A DNA stretch of 64,000 nt from Burkholderia sp. S171 (GCF_009766085.1 NZ_LMUF01000028.1:1-64000); one strand, 5' to 3'; positions 1 to 8,612 are shown, numbered from the stretch's first letter. A program made the numbers and translations. The notes: generated from the sequence alone by a model not told the origin.

Positions 1-31
1 CTTCTCGGCTCAATAAGCCATCCTATAAAAA

Positions 32-592
32 TTAACCTCCTCGACTATTTCCGCTATTTGCACCAGAGCCCTTCGGACTTTGCGCGATCGTGATTCCAGC
101 GAACTCCTTGATGCGGCCAATGCCAACTGATCCGTCGCTGCCGGACCCGGAAAGGATGATGCTGATGGCTCGTTCTCCATGGGCCTCGGCCAGACTCCGA
201 AAGAACAAATCAATCGTGACGGGCCGACCGGGCAAGCGGTCGACATGCGTGACACGCAAATGTCCATCTTCCATGGACAAGGTGTTCGATGGCGAGATGA
301 GGTAGACGCGGTTCTTTTCGATTTGCGTGGGCGTTGTTACCTGGATGACCGGCATCTTGGTTGCCCGTTGCAGGACCTGGTCGGCGACGCTCTCGTGTTT
401 CGGAGACAAATGCAAGACGATGACGAATGCCATACCGACATCGCTAGGCATGTTTTCAAACAGACGAAGTAAAGTTTGGACGCCGCCGGCCGAAGCACCG
501 ATCCCGACTACCGGAAAATCAAGCGAGCTTGTCGCAAAAGGCCTTTCCGGTTTGGGAGCAGGCATCTCGTTCGGCGTGTTGTCGTTTGTCAT
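32..592 (-). pseudogene. CheB-type methylesterase domain, C-terminally truncated
   Basis: CheB methylesterases remove methyl groups from chemoreceptor glutamates; stand-alone domains of this type often begin CheB-CheR-PAS hybrids. From an ATG at 592 the protein has 186 residues. The catalytic Ser is in GASAGG (about residue 34), the His is in the LHLSPKH stretch and the Asp is in GSGSDG, so the triad is intact. Homology stops abruptly after the ITIAQSP strand. The usual continuation (the acidic and GMP-type loop, then the CheR part in hybrids) is replaced by a low-complexity KGSGANSGNSRGG tail and a stop. I infer truncation by frameshift or recombination, close to the window edge. No receptor or other chemotaxis gene is adjacent. 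An alternative upstream start at 640 exists, but neither start has a strong ribosome binding site. Confidence 0.6.
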
Positions 593-815
593 CGGGAGCT
601 TTTTGCACCGTGGTCTCAAGTCGATGTTGAGATGCAACAAGGCGTCGGGGAACAGGTAGGCAGACCGGTCTTACAAGTATCGACATTCCATCATTAAATT
701 GCAATTTTCATGCCTACCCGATCTGCTGAAAAATGGCGGCGTTTGTGTCGGCGTTCATCGCGCGGTTTAAGATGCGGACTGCCGCGGTAAATGTCTTTGA
801 GCATGGAGGCAAACA

Positions 816-1217
816 ATGAAAATTGAGGGCAAGTGCCATTGTGGTGCAATAGCTTACGAGGCTATTGTTGAGCCCGACGCGGCGGGTCTTTGTCATTGCA
901 CCGACTGCCAGACGCTATCTGGATCACCTTTTCGCGCTAGCGTTCCTACCAAGGCCGAGCACTTTCATCTTTTGCAGGGGCAGCCCAAGATTTACATCAA
1001 GACTGCGGAGTCCGGCGCGAAACGCGCTCAGGCCTTCTGTGCCGATTGCGGCACTCCAATTTATTCAGCTGCTTCCGAACATCCCACTCAATACAATCTG
1101 CGCCTTGGCGCTCTAAAACAGCGAGCGCAGATTCCTCCCAAAACGCAAGCCTGGTGTGGCTCAGCGCTACCTTGGGCGCAACATGTCGAAGGTCTGCCGC
1201 GGTCTCCCGACGATTGA
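816..1217 (+). CDS. GFA-family (DUF636) zinc-binding protein
   Basis: This is a 133-residue member of the glutathione-dependent formaldehyde-activating (GFA/CENP-V) fold. Characteristic zinc ligands are visible: C-H-C near residues 7-9 (KCHCGA), CHCTDC near residues 27-32, and CADCGTP near residues 74-80. These match the family pattern of one structural and one catalytic zinc. The start is supported by GGAGG about 7 bases upstream of the ATG. Most proteins of this family are not true formaldehyde-activating enzymes, so the substrate is unknown. It stands alone, with a truncated cheB-like gene on its left and a hypothetical gene on its right. Confidence 0.85.
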   Translation: MKIEGKCHCGAIAYEAIVEPDAAGLCHCTDCQTLSGSPFRASVPTKAEHFHLLQGQPKIYIKTAESGAKRAQAFCADCGTPIYSAASEHPTQYNLRLGALKQRAQIPPKTQAWCGSALPWAQHVEGLPRSPDD

Positions 1218-1345
1218 CGGAGGGAGCTGAATTTCGCGCGTGAATAGGTGCAAACGAGTTTCTGTGTTTCTGTCACGAAGGGCTTTACGGGCGCGAGTTT
1301 GTAGCCATGCATGAGCGCATCGCGAATGTCCGAGGCGCTCGGCCG

Positions 1346-1666
1346 CTAAGCGGCTATTCGCGTGATTGGCGTGCCGTGCCCTGTGACGGTCTCAACAATC
1401 TCAACGCTCGTTTCGAGCGCCGCGAGTGATCGCGACAAGGAGGACACGCGCTTTGTCTGAGAGGCCAGCAAGTCGTATTGCGTCTCCAGGGCAGCAAGCC
1501 GCGTGCTCCAGTAGGCCAGGTCCAGACCTCGTACCGCTGTGGCCACTGATCGACGCCCGGCCAAGGCAAGCACCGCCTCCAAGTGACCGAGTTCGGAATC
1601 CGCTAGCCGCGCCGGCCATTTTTTAGCGTTCGATAGCGCCGCCGTCGCCAGTGTTTTCTTTTTCAT
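1346..1666 (-). CDS. hypothetical protein, predicted helical/coiled-coil
   Basis: A 106-residue protein beginning MKKKTLATAA. I do not recognise the family. The sequence is rich in Ala, Leu, Ser and Arg with no Cys, and heptad-like Leu spacing through the second half (LAALETQYDLL, then SLAALETSVEIVE) suggests a helical or coiled-coil protein. No signal peptide or membrane segment is visible. A longer reading to 1792 exists, but its N-terminal part has unlike composition, so the internal ATG is preferred. The ribosome binding site is weak in either case. It could be spurious. Confidence 0.4.
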   Translation of the reverse strand: MKKKTLATAALSNAKKWPARLADSELGHLEAVLALAGRRSVATAVRGLDLAYWSTRLAALETQYDLLASQTKRVSSLSRSLAALETSVEIVETVTGHGTPITRIAA

Positions 1667-2114
1667 GGTTTTTCCGATACCCGGTTTGGGGTAAGGGGAA
1701 CCGCAACCGATGTGCCACGTACTGCATTGCACAAAGAAAAAGTACCGCGTTTTCGCAAAAGCTAATTTTTCTGTGAAAAGTATTTTCGCCAAACGTTTGC
1801 GCTCAGAATACGTAATCGCGGTTGGCTTCGCGTTGGCTGCTTGCTCAATAAACTTTTCGATGCCGGGAGGTTTTCAATACGGTCAACGCTTGTACACGCC
1901 CGGGATTTTTTGAAAAATTTCCATCGACAACTACCCGACAGGATTTGCCATTCAAACGACCCTTTCGCGAAGCTTTCGATGAGGCGGCCAAGCCCAACCC
2001 GGCTGCCAGATATTCCCCTCGTCGAGACGAGTAGGATCGGACATGATTCGATATCCTTATAAATTGACGGGGCACCAAGGCGTAGAAATTTCCGTCGGTC
2101 TTGTTCGCATGCGC
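1667..2114. other. intergenic stretch without recognisable gene
   Basis: This 448-base stretch lies between a hypothetical gene and the 3' end of the exonuclease III gene. It is noticeably more AT-rich than its surroundings around 1710-1950. Short open frames occur on both strands, but none shows family resemblance, a convincing ribosome binding site or high GC at third positions. I see no RNA gene or clear hairpin with a T-tract. Confidence 0.5.
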
Positions 2115-2927
2115 TTAAGCGGAGGCGCCCTTCCTCGCAGTACGCGTGCGCTTGAGCGGCGCCAGTTCGACCCAGGTTGGCGCATGATCGCTGGCATGCG
2201 GTTCTCCACGCACCCATTTGCTGACGTCCGCCGTTTTCAGGCGCGTCGCGACATCGGGACTTAACAACAAATGATCGATGCGAAGACCGGAGTTGGTTTG
2301 CCAATGCTGCCGAAAATAATCCCAGAACGTATAAACCCGTTCATCGCCGTAGATGTGTCGAAGCGCGTCGGTCCAGCCCTGGCTCAACAGCCGCTCGAAA
2401 CATTCGCGGCTTTCCGGCTGCAACAGCGCATCCTTTAACCAGGAACGCGGATTGTAGATGTCATCATCAGTGGGAACGACGTTGAAATCGCCTGCCAGGA
2501 TCACAGGATGCTCGCTCTCAAGCAACGCCGCCGAATACTCGATCAGGCGCTCGAACCACGCGAGCTTGTACTGAAACTTGGGGCCGGGCTGCGGATTGCC
2601 ATTCGGCAAATAGAGGCAACCAATGACCATGCCCTCGATGGCCGCCTCAATGTAGCGACTTTGTTTATCGTCTTTATCGCCGGGTAAGCCTCGGCGGGTT
2701 TCGATCGGATCTCCGCCCTTCTGCAGGATCGCGACGCCGTTCCACGATGTCTGGCCGTGCCAGATTGCACCGTACCCGGCCGCATTGATTTCTCTCACGG
2801 GAAATCCGGAATCCGGCGCCTTGAGTTCCTGCAGGCAAACCACATCGGGCGCTTCTCTCGCCAGCCACTCCAGCAATCCGGGTAGCCGTGAACGAATCCC
2901 ATTGATGTTGAAAGTCGCTATTTTCAT
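2115..2927 (-). CDS. xth: exodeoxyribonuclease III (AP endonuclease)
   Basis: A 270-residue enzyme of the EEP (endonuclease/exonuclease/phosphatase) fold, the usual length for bacterial ExoIII. It cuts DNA 5' of abasic sites and has 3'-5' exonuclease and 3'-phosphatase activity in base excision repair. Visible motifs, in order, are the N-terminal ATFNINGIRSR strand with the metal-binding Asn, the LQELK motif with the metal-binding Glu, YLPNG, the catalytic LAGDFNVVP segment, GLRIDHLL and the C-terminal SDHAP with the catalytic His. The ATG at 2927 starts directly at the conserved MKIATFN. The C-terminus is basic (KRTRTARKG). It appears monocistronic. Confidence 0.93.
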   Translation of the reverse strand: MKIATFNINGIRSRLPGLLEWLAREAPDVVCLQELKAPDSGFPVREINAAGYGAIWHGQTSWNGVAILQKGGDPIETRRGLPGDKDDKQSRYIEAAIEGMVIGCLYLPNGNPQPGPKFQYKLAWFERLIEYSAALLESEHPVILAGDFNVVPTDDDIYNPRSWLKDALLQPESRECFERLLSQGWTDALRHIYGDERVYTFWDYFRQHWQTNSGLRIDHLLLSPDVATRLKTADVSKWVRGEPHASDHAPTWVELAPLKRTRTARKGASA

Positions 2928-3169
2928 TTGCGCAGGCTTTTCGGAAAAATTGGAGGGTCCGGGCCTAGCAGCAAAATCCGTGCTGCGGCGACGCCAGGCG
3001 CACTTGGTTCAAAACGCCGGTCCTTCAACGCACGCGCCGCCGCATGGCGTTGCTGCGGAAAACGTCGCGGGCCGGGCGTCCGGGAATGAATTGTGTTTCG
3101 GCCAACGTGAAGTACTGCTTGAACCTGCTTGAAACATAAGCCGGTGAATTCCCCGCAAGAGGACCCAAC

Positions 3170-3940
3170 ATGCCAAATCCCAATACCCCCGCCGACGGTG
3201 CACAACAACCCGGCATCGAGGCGTCGTCGCGGCACTCCACCGTCATCTCGGGCGAGCGCAGCACCTCAGCAGCATCGCCGGAATCTCAAGCGGCGGGAGG
3301 CGCCTCCGGACCAAGCAACGCCGAGGCCGATCCTTCGCCAACGGCCGGCGGCTGGAGTGGCCAGCATCCGCACATGTTCCACCTGTCTGCATGGGCGCCT
3401 GACGTCTTCACGGGCGGCACCCTTCAGGGCGCCACCGGCGACAACTGGAAGATTCTTGCCGGCCAGCAAGCTTCTGTCTACCTGGCACGGCTCGAGCCTC
3501 GCGGCGTGCGCGAGCCGCACTGGCACCCGAGCGCATGGGAACTGAATTTTGTCATTTCGGGCTCGGCTCGCTGGAGTTTTGTCGGGCCGGAAGCCACGCA
3601 CGACACGTTCGAAGTAACGAAAGGCGATCTCGTCTTCGCGCCGCAAGGACACTTCCACTACTTCGAAAATGCCAGTGAAACCGAGGACCTTGTCGTCCTC
3701 ATCATCTTCAATTCGAGTGCGAGCGAACCGGCTGACGACGTGGGCATCCTCGCCTCGCTGAGCGCGATTCCCGTCGATGTGCTCGGCGCGGTCTTCGGCG
3801 CATCGCCCGAACTCTTCAAGCAGATTCCGCGCAAGCTCGAACGCGTCACTATCACGCGCAAGCCCGAAGCGAAGGCGCCGGATGCGCCCGAGGCGGCGGC
3901 AGCGAGCGCACGATCCGACATTTACGAGGGGCAAGCATGA
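3170..3940 (+). CDS. cupin domain protein (oxalate-decarboxylase-like monocupin)
   Basis: A 256-residue protein. Residues 1-60 are a low-complexity Ser/Ala/Gly/Pro leader, followed by a single cupin barrel at roughly 75-190. The first cupin motif is seen as EPHWHPSAWELNFVISG (two His plus Glu metal ligands) and the second as GDLVFAPQGHFHYFEN (the last His ligand), which is typical of Mn-binding oxalate decarboxylase/germin-type cupins. Only one cupin domain is present, so a true two-cupin oxalate decarboxylase is unlikely and the substrate is unknown. GAGG sits about 7 bases before the ATG. The stop overlaps the start of the next gene by 4 bases (ATGA), so it is probably co-translated with the SDR dehydrogenase. 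Confidence 0.8.
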   Translation: MPNPNTPADGAQQPGIEASSRHSTVISGERSTSAASPESQAAGGASGPSNAEADPSPTAGGWSGQHPHMFHLSAWAPDVFTGGTLQGATGDNWKILAGQQASVYLARLEPRGVREPHWHPSAWELNFVISGSARWSFVGPEATHDTFEVTKGDLVFAPQGHFHYFENASETEDLVVLIIFNSSASEPADDVGILASLSAIPVDVLGAVFGASPELFKQIPRKLERVTITRKPEAKAPDAPEAAAASARSDIYEGQA

Positions 3941-4830
3941 GTACATCGACATCATCGCCAGTGAGAAAGGGCGAAGGCCGGTTACACGGCAAGGTCGCAC
4001 TGGTGACGGGCGCGGCGCGCGGCATCGGCCGCTCGGTTGCCGTGGCGTTCGCACGGGAAGGGGCGAGCGTCGTGGGTCTGGACATCGGCCGCCGGGCGAG
4101 CGCGATCCAGCGCTACACCATCCCGACCGAGGCGGATCTGGCCGACACCGGACGCATGGTCGAGCAGGCAGGTGGCCGATGGCGCCCAGAACTCGCCGAT
4201 ATCCGCGATTACCCGCGACTACAGGACATTGTCGCGGCAACCGAGCGGGACGTCGGGCCGATCGCGATTCTGGCAGCGATCGCGGGCATCCAGTCGTTCA
4301 AGCCGCTGCTGGAACTGGAGGATGCGGACTGGCAGGACCAGCTGGACATCAACCTCACCGGCACGCTGAACTGCATCCGGGCGGTCGCACCCGCCATGGT
4401 CGCGCGCAAGCACGGACGGATCATCGTCACGTCATCGACCCAAGGACGTCACGGCATGCGCGATGGCGCGGGCTATTCGGCGTCGAAATGGGCGCTGCTG
4501 GGGCTGATGAAATCGGCGGCGCTGGAATTCGGCGAGTTCGGGATTACCGTGAACGCGGTCATCCCTGGCCTGATCGATACCGAACTGACGCGCAACGAAA
4601 GCCGCTACACGCAGGCGCTGAAAGAGGCCAAGGGTGGTAAGGTCCCCGAACCACCTCTTGAGCCGAAAGTGGTGGAAGCGCTCACGCAGAAAACGCCGCT
4701 CGGCGTACCGTGGATCGACCCGGACGATGTCGCGCCGGCCTACGTGTACCTTGCATCGGATGATTCGCGAATGGTGACCGGCGCGGCACTCGATGTCACG
4801 GGCGGCGATAGCGCGCACAACGCGGCATGA
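3937..4830 (+). CDS. SDR oxidoreductase, carveol-dehydrogenase/mycofactocin-type-like
   Basis: A 297-residue NAD(P)-dependent short-chain dehydrogenase. It has the TGAARGIG cofactor motif near residues 24-31, an Ala-x-Ala-Gly-Ile motif (AAIAGIQ), the catalytic Ser in TSST and YSASK with the catalytic Tyr and Lys. After the second strand there is an insert of about 30 residues (EADLADTGRMVEQAGGRW), and the C-terminus has a PWIDPDDVAPAYVYLASD segment. Both recall carveol dehydrogenase and mycofactocin-coupled SDRs rather than classical FabG. No mycofactocin genes are nearby. It is translationally coupled to the cupin gene upstream, suggesting consecutive steps or a shared substrate. Confidence 0.85.
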   Translation: MSTSTSSPVRKGEGRLHGKVALVTGAARGIGRSVAVAFAREGASVVGLDIGRRASAIQRYTIPTEADLADTGRMVEQAGGRWRPELADIRDYPRLQDIVAATERDVGPIAILAAIAGIQSFKPLLELEDADWQDQLDINLTGTLNCIRAVAPAMVARKHGRIIVTSSTQGRHGMRDGAGYSASKWALLGLMKSAALEFGEFGITVNAVIPGLIDTELTRNESRYTQALKEAKGGKVPEPPLEPKVVEALTQKTPLGVPWIDPDDVAPAYVYLASDDSRMVTGAALDVTGGDSAHNAA

Positions 4831-4881
4831 GATTGACTTAACGCCCTTACTTCAAAGCAGGCAGCGCAGTTTAAAAATGGC

Positions 4882-4900
4882 AGGCGGCGATCTGCCGCCT
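4882..4900 (+). terminator. hairpin between SDR gene and MKP-repeat gene
   Basis: A 7-bp perfect inverted repeat, AGGCGGC and GCCGCCT, with a 5-base loop. There is no T-run after it, so it is a weak terminator candidate for the SDR gene. It lies only about 9 bases before the AAGGAG ribosome binding site of the next gene, so a role in translation of that gene is equally possible. Confidence 0.35.
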
Positions 4901-4920
4901 TCATCTCTAAGGAGAGAACG

Positions 4921-4977
4921 ATGGAACCGATGAAACCCATGAAACCCATGAAACCCATGGAGCCGATGAAGCCCATG
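4921..4977. repeat. 9-bp tandem repeat encoding M-(K/E)-P units
   Basis: Six tandem 9-base units of the form ATG-(AAA/GAA/GAG/AAG)-(CCC/CCG), followed by one more ATGCCC. The three central units are identical (ATGAAACCC), so the copy number could vary by slippage without breaking the frame. The repeat forms the start of the coding sequence. Confidence 0.85.
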
Positions 4978-5229
4978 CCCGCGACGGAAAAGTGGTGGCC
5001 TGACGAATTAGGTCATGCGTCTTCCAGCGGTTCGCAAAACGGCGTGCGTTACGCGTTTTTCCCTGATAAACAGCGCTTGCTGATTGAAGAAAACGGCGAC
5101 CGTCGCGCCTATGACAGCGGTGATCATCGGATCAACGGGGTATCGCAGCAGCAGAGCCACGGACACTCGCTGGCGTTCACAAGCCAAGCTGGCGTCGTCA
5201 ACCTTGCGGAGTTGAAGCAGGTGTTGTGA
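4921..5229 (+). CDS. hypothetical small protein with N-terminal Met-Lys-Pro repeats
   Basis: A 102-residue protein with a strong ribosome binding site (AAGGAGAGAACG before the ATG). The N-terminus is made of six 3-residue M-(E/K)-P units. The remainder is a compact hydrophilic domain (RYAFFPDKQRLLIEENGDRR, then VNLAELKQVL). I recognise no catalytic motif, signal peptide or membrane segment. Because each repeat carries an in-frame ATG, translation could in principle start at several positions; the AAGGAG fits the first. It probably has its own transcript between the SDR gene and a convergent gene fragment. Confidence 0.6.
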   Translation: MEPMKPMKPMKPMEPMKPMPATEKWWPDELGHASSSGSQNGVRYAFFPDKQRLLIEENGDRRAYDSGDHRINGVSQQQSHGHSLAFTSQAGVVNLAELKQVL

Positions 5230-5281
5230 ATTGATCGGGCGCGCAGCGTGACAAGCCCTTCGTTTACCTATCATTTGGCGC

Positions 5282-5326
5282 CGGGCTTCTCGCAACGCGC
5301 GATTTCAATGCGAGGCGCGAAGCCCG
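5282..5326. terminator. inverted repeat between convergent genes
   Basis: An 8-bp perfect inverted repeat, CGGGCTTC (5282-5289) and GAAGCCCG (5319-5326), separated by 29 bases. It lies between the 3' ends of two convergently oriented coding regions and could act as a bidirectional terminator. No T-tract is evident and the loop is long, so support is weak. Confidence 0.3.
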
Positions 5327-5343
5327 TATCGATACGAGTCGTG

Positions 5344-5688
5344 TCACACCTTCAACTGATGCGGCATTGATGGCGGTTCTTCCGCGTCAACGCGCGCTTC
5401 CAGCAACGCCGGACCCGCTGAACTTAACGTCGCTTGAACGGCTTGGACAATCTCCCCTGACGCTGCGCAATGGAACCCCTGCGCGCCGCACGCGGTGGCG
5501 ACCTGCGCGTAGTCGATGCCGCCAAGCTCGCAGCCATACGCAGGATTGCCAAGGTCACGCTGCTCGAACAGGACCTCGGCGAGCGCATCGTTGCGCAACA
5601 GGAAGATCTTGATCGGCAACTGATTCTTGACGGCCGTGGACATCTCTGCCATCAGCATCGCAAACCCTCCGTCGCCGACAATTTCCAC
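5344..5688 (-). pseudogene. C-terminal fragment of a TPP-dependent oxidase (PoxB-like)
   Basis: These 114 codons match only the end of the C-terminal thiamine-pyrophosphate-binding domain of pyruvate oxidase/acetolactate-synthase-type enzymes. The GDGGFAMLMAE motif (start of the GDG-N TPP/Mg motif) is followed by a STAVKNQLPIKIFLLRND stretch and a GIDYAQVATACGAQG segment. Intact enzymes have about 550-580 residues, so the N-terminal and central domains are missing. The in-frame stop directly upstream is the stop codon of the DUF4142 gene, so the deletion joined the two. A GTG preceded by GGAGGGAGG could still give a short product, but no known function survives without the other domains. Confidence 0.7.
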
Positions 5689-5706
5689 AACCTCCCTCCA
5701 GCGATG

Positions 5707-6258
5707 TCAATCCGCCGATACGCCTTTCTGTTTTGCAAGGTCCTGTGCCATCTGGTAGTGCCCTTGGATTACCGGCTGTGCCTTCTGTGCAGCCTTCTTC
5801 AGGTCAGCGTTCTGCCCATCCGATATCTCCTTCTGAAATGCATCCAGCGCCTCCTTATGTCCCTCCAGTCCAACCTTGCTGATGTAGGCGTTGTCGAAGT
5901 CCTTGCCCTTGAGCGGCTTCAGCGAATCAAGCAGTGATGTGTCGGAATTGTCCTTCGGCACTGTCACGCCCTTGGGAGCCGCCATCTTCAGCTGCACCGT
6001 CAACTTGGTGTGGTCCACGATCATGTGTCGCGCAAACGCTTTGACGTCCTTGTCACTGGAACGCGTCATGGCGAGCTTGCTCGCGTCTATCTCCGTCGAC
6101 GAGGCGCTCGACGCTGCCTGCACAAACGCTTTATCGGCATCCGAGAGCGGATTGGCCGCCGTAGTCGAGGCGGCTTCGGTCGCGTTTTGAGCGCGGGCCA
6201 GCGGTGCGGCCGTGATCAGGCAAGTGGCAAGCAGCGCAGTAAGTACTTTTGTTTTCAT
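5707..6258 (-). CDS. DUF4142 exported protein
   Basis: A 183-residue protein with a clear Sec signal peptide (MKTKVLTALLATCLITAAPLARAQ, predicted cleavage after ARA). The mature part is a helical-bundle, ferritin-like DUF4142 domain: DADKAFVQAASSAS, then ASKLAMTRSSDKDVKAFARHMI, then LEGHKEALDAFQKEI, ending in GHYQMAQDLAKQKG. Family members are periplasmic or outer-membrane-associated and common in Burkholderiales and rhizobia; the biochemical role is not established. Its stop is immediately followed by the PoxB-like fragment. The upstream 283 bases (6259-6541) hold no gene I can support. Confidence 0.85.
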   Translation of the reverse strand: MKTKVLTALLATCLITAAPLARAQNATEAASTTAANPLSDADKAFVQAASSASSTEIDASKLAMTRSSDKDVKAFARHMIVDHTKLTVQLKMAAPKGVTVPKDNSDTSLLDSLKPLKGKDFDNAYISKVGLEGHKEALDAFQKEISDGQNADLKKAAQKAQPVIQGHYQMAQDLAKQKGVSAD

Positions 6259-6541
6259 TCACTTCTCCATGGGCGATTGGTCAGAACTCGTACCCTGGAT
6301 ATGCAGCAACCGCCGTTCCACACGATGTTTCCCGCCGATCGCGTTGTCGTTGTATTAACACCGCCCTGCACGGCAACCGCGACCCTCACGCATCAACCTT
6401 GCGGATCACGCAACGTAAGCAACCTCTGCCAACGTTGCACGTTCCCATAGACCCCATCTAGAAGGCTGGGACTTTCCCGCACTCGCCACGCACGGGCACG
6501 AATACTGCGCAGCGCAGGCATCTCAAACGCGGGAGCTTGCC

Positions 6542-7219
6542 ATGGGTACCCTTGCCTCGTCCCACACCACGGCCCCTGGTGGAAACCGTCTGCGCGTATG
6601 GATGACCTGCGCGATGGCGGCGTTGGCCGGCCTGTTGTTCGGACTGGACATCGGAGTGATAGCGGGTGCGTTGCCATTCATCGCAAAAGACTTCCATGTG
6701 AGCGACCGCCTGCAGGAGTGGATTGTCAGTTCGATGATGGTGGGCGCTGCGATCGGCGCGCTGCTGGCCGGATGGCTTTCGTTCCGCCTGGGACGCAAGT
6801 ATTCGCTGCTGCTCGGCGCCGCGACATTCGTTGTCGGCGCGCTGGCGTGCGCGTTCGCGCCCAACCCGACGACGCTGATCGCCGCTCGCCTCGTGCTTGG
6901 ACTTGCGGTCGGGACCGCGACTTTCACCGGTCCGTTGTACCTCTCGGAGATTGCCCCAGGCAACGTCCGGGGCGCCATGGTGTCGACCTATCAGTTGATG
7001 ATCACTGTCGGCATCCTTGCGGCATTCCTGTCGGACACGGCGTTCTCCGCGAGCGGCTCGTGGCGCTGGATGCTCGGTATCGTTTCGATGCCCGCGGCTA
7101 TTTTCCTGCTGGGTGTACTGGCCCTGCCTGATAGCCCCCGCTGGCTCATGATGAAAGGGCGCGACGACGAAGCGCGGGCCGTGCTCAAAAGCCTGCGGTC
7201 CGGATACCGGTTCCGTTAG
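6542..7219 (+). pseudogene. sugar-type MFS transporter, N-terminal half only
   Basis: 225 codons match the first six transmembrane helices of the sugar porter (GalP/AraE/XylE) family. The GxxxDRxGRR-type loop appears as [11 protein letters not shown] after TM2, with the family signature [23 protein letters not shown] in TM4, and the PDSPRWL(M) motif follows TM6. Homology ends at VLKSLRSG, then the frame stops. The central loop and helices 7-12 are absent in all frames of the following 350 bases. Intact relatives have about 460 residues. It is most likely non-functional. Confidence 0.75.
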
Positions 7220-7576
7220 GGCCGAGCGTCCAATCAATCCGACTTCCGTCAAGCGATACGACCAGACCAACGTCGTCGCTTCGCTATTCACCGCGACGGG
7301 TGCGCTGCGTTAATAACGTAAAAGCGTCCGCGAGCGATGCCATACCGAGCGGGGAATACACATTGCTGCAGCGATGATCTCCGCTACTTTTCCTTGGAGC
7401 CCCATTTTTTGCAACGTTAGGCAACAGGCTCGCCGATCGACTCTATTCCTGTGGCGCACGCCGCATCTTCCGCTATCCCGGCGATGGCAGCAGCGGTGTA
7501 TCTGCAGCAGAAAGCGCAAGCCAACAACGTAATTCAGCCTTAGCGGAATCAGCAGTTTCTAACGGGAACGCGAACC
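7220..7576. other. intergenic stretch after truncated MFS gene
   Basis: 357 bases without a supportable gene. There are short open stretches on both strands, but none continues the MFS protein or shows a domain I recognise. This is consistent with a recombination scar where the 3' half of the transporter gene was lost. Confidence 0.5.
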
Positions 7577-8284
7577 ATGGAACTGATGCCGACAACACTT
7601 CATTGGTTCGATATCGTGATCCGCCTCGCGCTGTCGGTGCTGGCCGGAACCTTGGTCGGATTCAACCGCGGCGAGTCCGGCAAAGTAGCGGGCTTAAGGA
7701 CAACATTGCTCGTCTGCCTGGCCGCGTGCCTCGCGATGCTCCAGGTCAACGCGCTGCTCGCTCAAGCTGGCAAGCAACCCGGCTCGTTCGCTGTACTGGA
7801 TTTAATGCGCTTGCCGCTGGGGATTCTCTCGGGCGTTGGTTTTATCGGCGCGGGGACCATCCTGCGTCAAGACGGTCTGGTGATCGGCGTGACGACTGCT
7901 GCCACGTTATGGTTCGTCACGGTCATCGGATTATGTATTGGTGGCGGTCAATTGCTTCTCGGCTTGGCCGGACTCGCGTTAGGCATGGTCGTCCTCTGGG
8001 GTTTCGAGTACGTTGAACGTCATATGTCGCGTGAAAAAACTGCATTGCTGACTGTGGAATACGACGGCGAGAGTGCATGCAGGGAACACATGATCGAGCG
8101 GCTTCAACGAGAAGGCTGTCGTGTCTCGACCAGGGGCTTTCAGCTAAAGGCGGGAACGGCCGTCGTCGAGGAACGTTTCGACGTGCACTGGCGCGGCTCT
8201 TTCGACGCGCCATCTTCGCCGCCGTTCACCGAATCAGCGAAGGAGGCTGGCGCGCGGTCCGTTTGCTGGACCCTTGTCAGATGA
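7577..8284 (+). CDS. MgtC/SapB-family membrane protein
   Basis: A 235-residue protein. The N-terminal about 150 residues form the MgtC domain with the conserved GxxRGxxxKxAGLRT element (GFNRGESGKVAGLRTTLLV), about four to five transmembrane helices, and the LPLGILSGVGFIGAGTIL motif. The C-terminal part is a soluble ACT-like domain. MgtC proteins are linked to growth at low magnesium, intramacrophage survival and modulation of F-ATPase or phosphate uptake; many environmental homologues lack a defined role. The C-terminal domain is slightly short. There is an alternative ATG 9 bases downstream, and the first ATG has only a weak purine stretch before it. Confidence 0.85.
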   Translation: MELMPTTLHWFDIVIRLALSVLAGTLVGFNRGESGKVAGLRTTLLVCLAACLAMLQVNALLAQAGKQPGSFAVLDLMRLPLGILSGVGFIGAGTILRQDGLVIGVTTAATLWFVTVIGLCIGGGQLLLGLAGLALGMVVLWGFEYVERHMSREKTALLTVEYDGESACREHMIERLQREGCRVSTRGFQLKAGTAVVEERFDVHWRGSFDAPSSPPFTESAKEAGARSVCWTLVR

Positions 8285-8414
8285 TTTGGCCGATTGCCCA
8301 TTTTGATCACGAGATTCTTGTTTACTGCCATACCCATCGCGAAAAGACGCTATAGAGGAGCGGGTCCACCACTTGCTGCCGTCGAGTGAACACCTATCTC
8401 CGCGGGAGGACATC

Positions 8415-8612
8415 ATGAGGAACACGGTAGAAACCTCGGGCTTACCAGAAAAAGATTCGCGCGCCGGTCGGGCCGGTCCGGCCGGTCCGGCACCCGACTC
8501 GGAGCAAACTGCGCGAGACAAGGAAGAAAAGAGGAAACACCCGGCCTCAGAAAACGCCCTGGAGTCTTCTCAGGACAAGAATCCCATCCCTCCGGATTCG
8601 ACCGCGGATTGA
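8415..8612 (+). CDS. small disordered hypothetical protein
   Basis: A 65-residue, highly charged, Gly/Pro/Ala/Lys/Glu-rich protein (RAGRAGPAGPAPD, then KEEKRKHPASEN) with no hydrophobic core, likely intrinsically disordered. GGGAGGA about 6 bases upstream of the ATG at 8415 is a strong ribosome binding site and decides the start over an earlier in-frame one. Function unknown. The opposite strand also carries an open frame here, so a low-complexity spurious call cannot be excluded. Confidence 0.45.
   Translation: MRNTVETSGLPEKDSRAGRAGPAGPAPDSEQTARDKEEKRKHPASENALESSQDKNPIPPDSTAD

Noticed and set aside
1762..2304. 180-codon minus-strand frame over the exonuclease 3' end and gap
   Set aside because: Starts inside the exonuclease III gene in another frame. 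The gap part has no homology or ribosome binding site.
3170..3940. true two-domain oxalate decarboxylase
   Set aside because: Only one cupin barrel with one set of metal ligands is present, and the leader is low complexity.
3266..4240. 324-codon minus-strand open frame
   Set aside because: Antisense to the cupin and SDR genes, which have clear motifs; Arg/Pro-rich shadow.
6458..7291. 277-codon minus-strand open frame
   Set aside because: Antisense to the truncated MFS gene; Gln/Arg/His-rich composition and no family resemblance.
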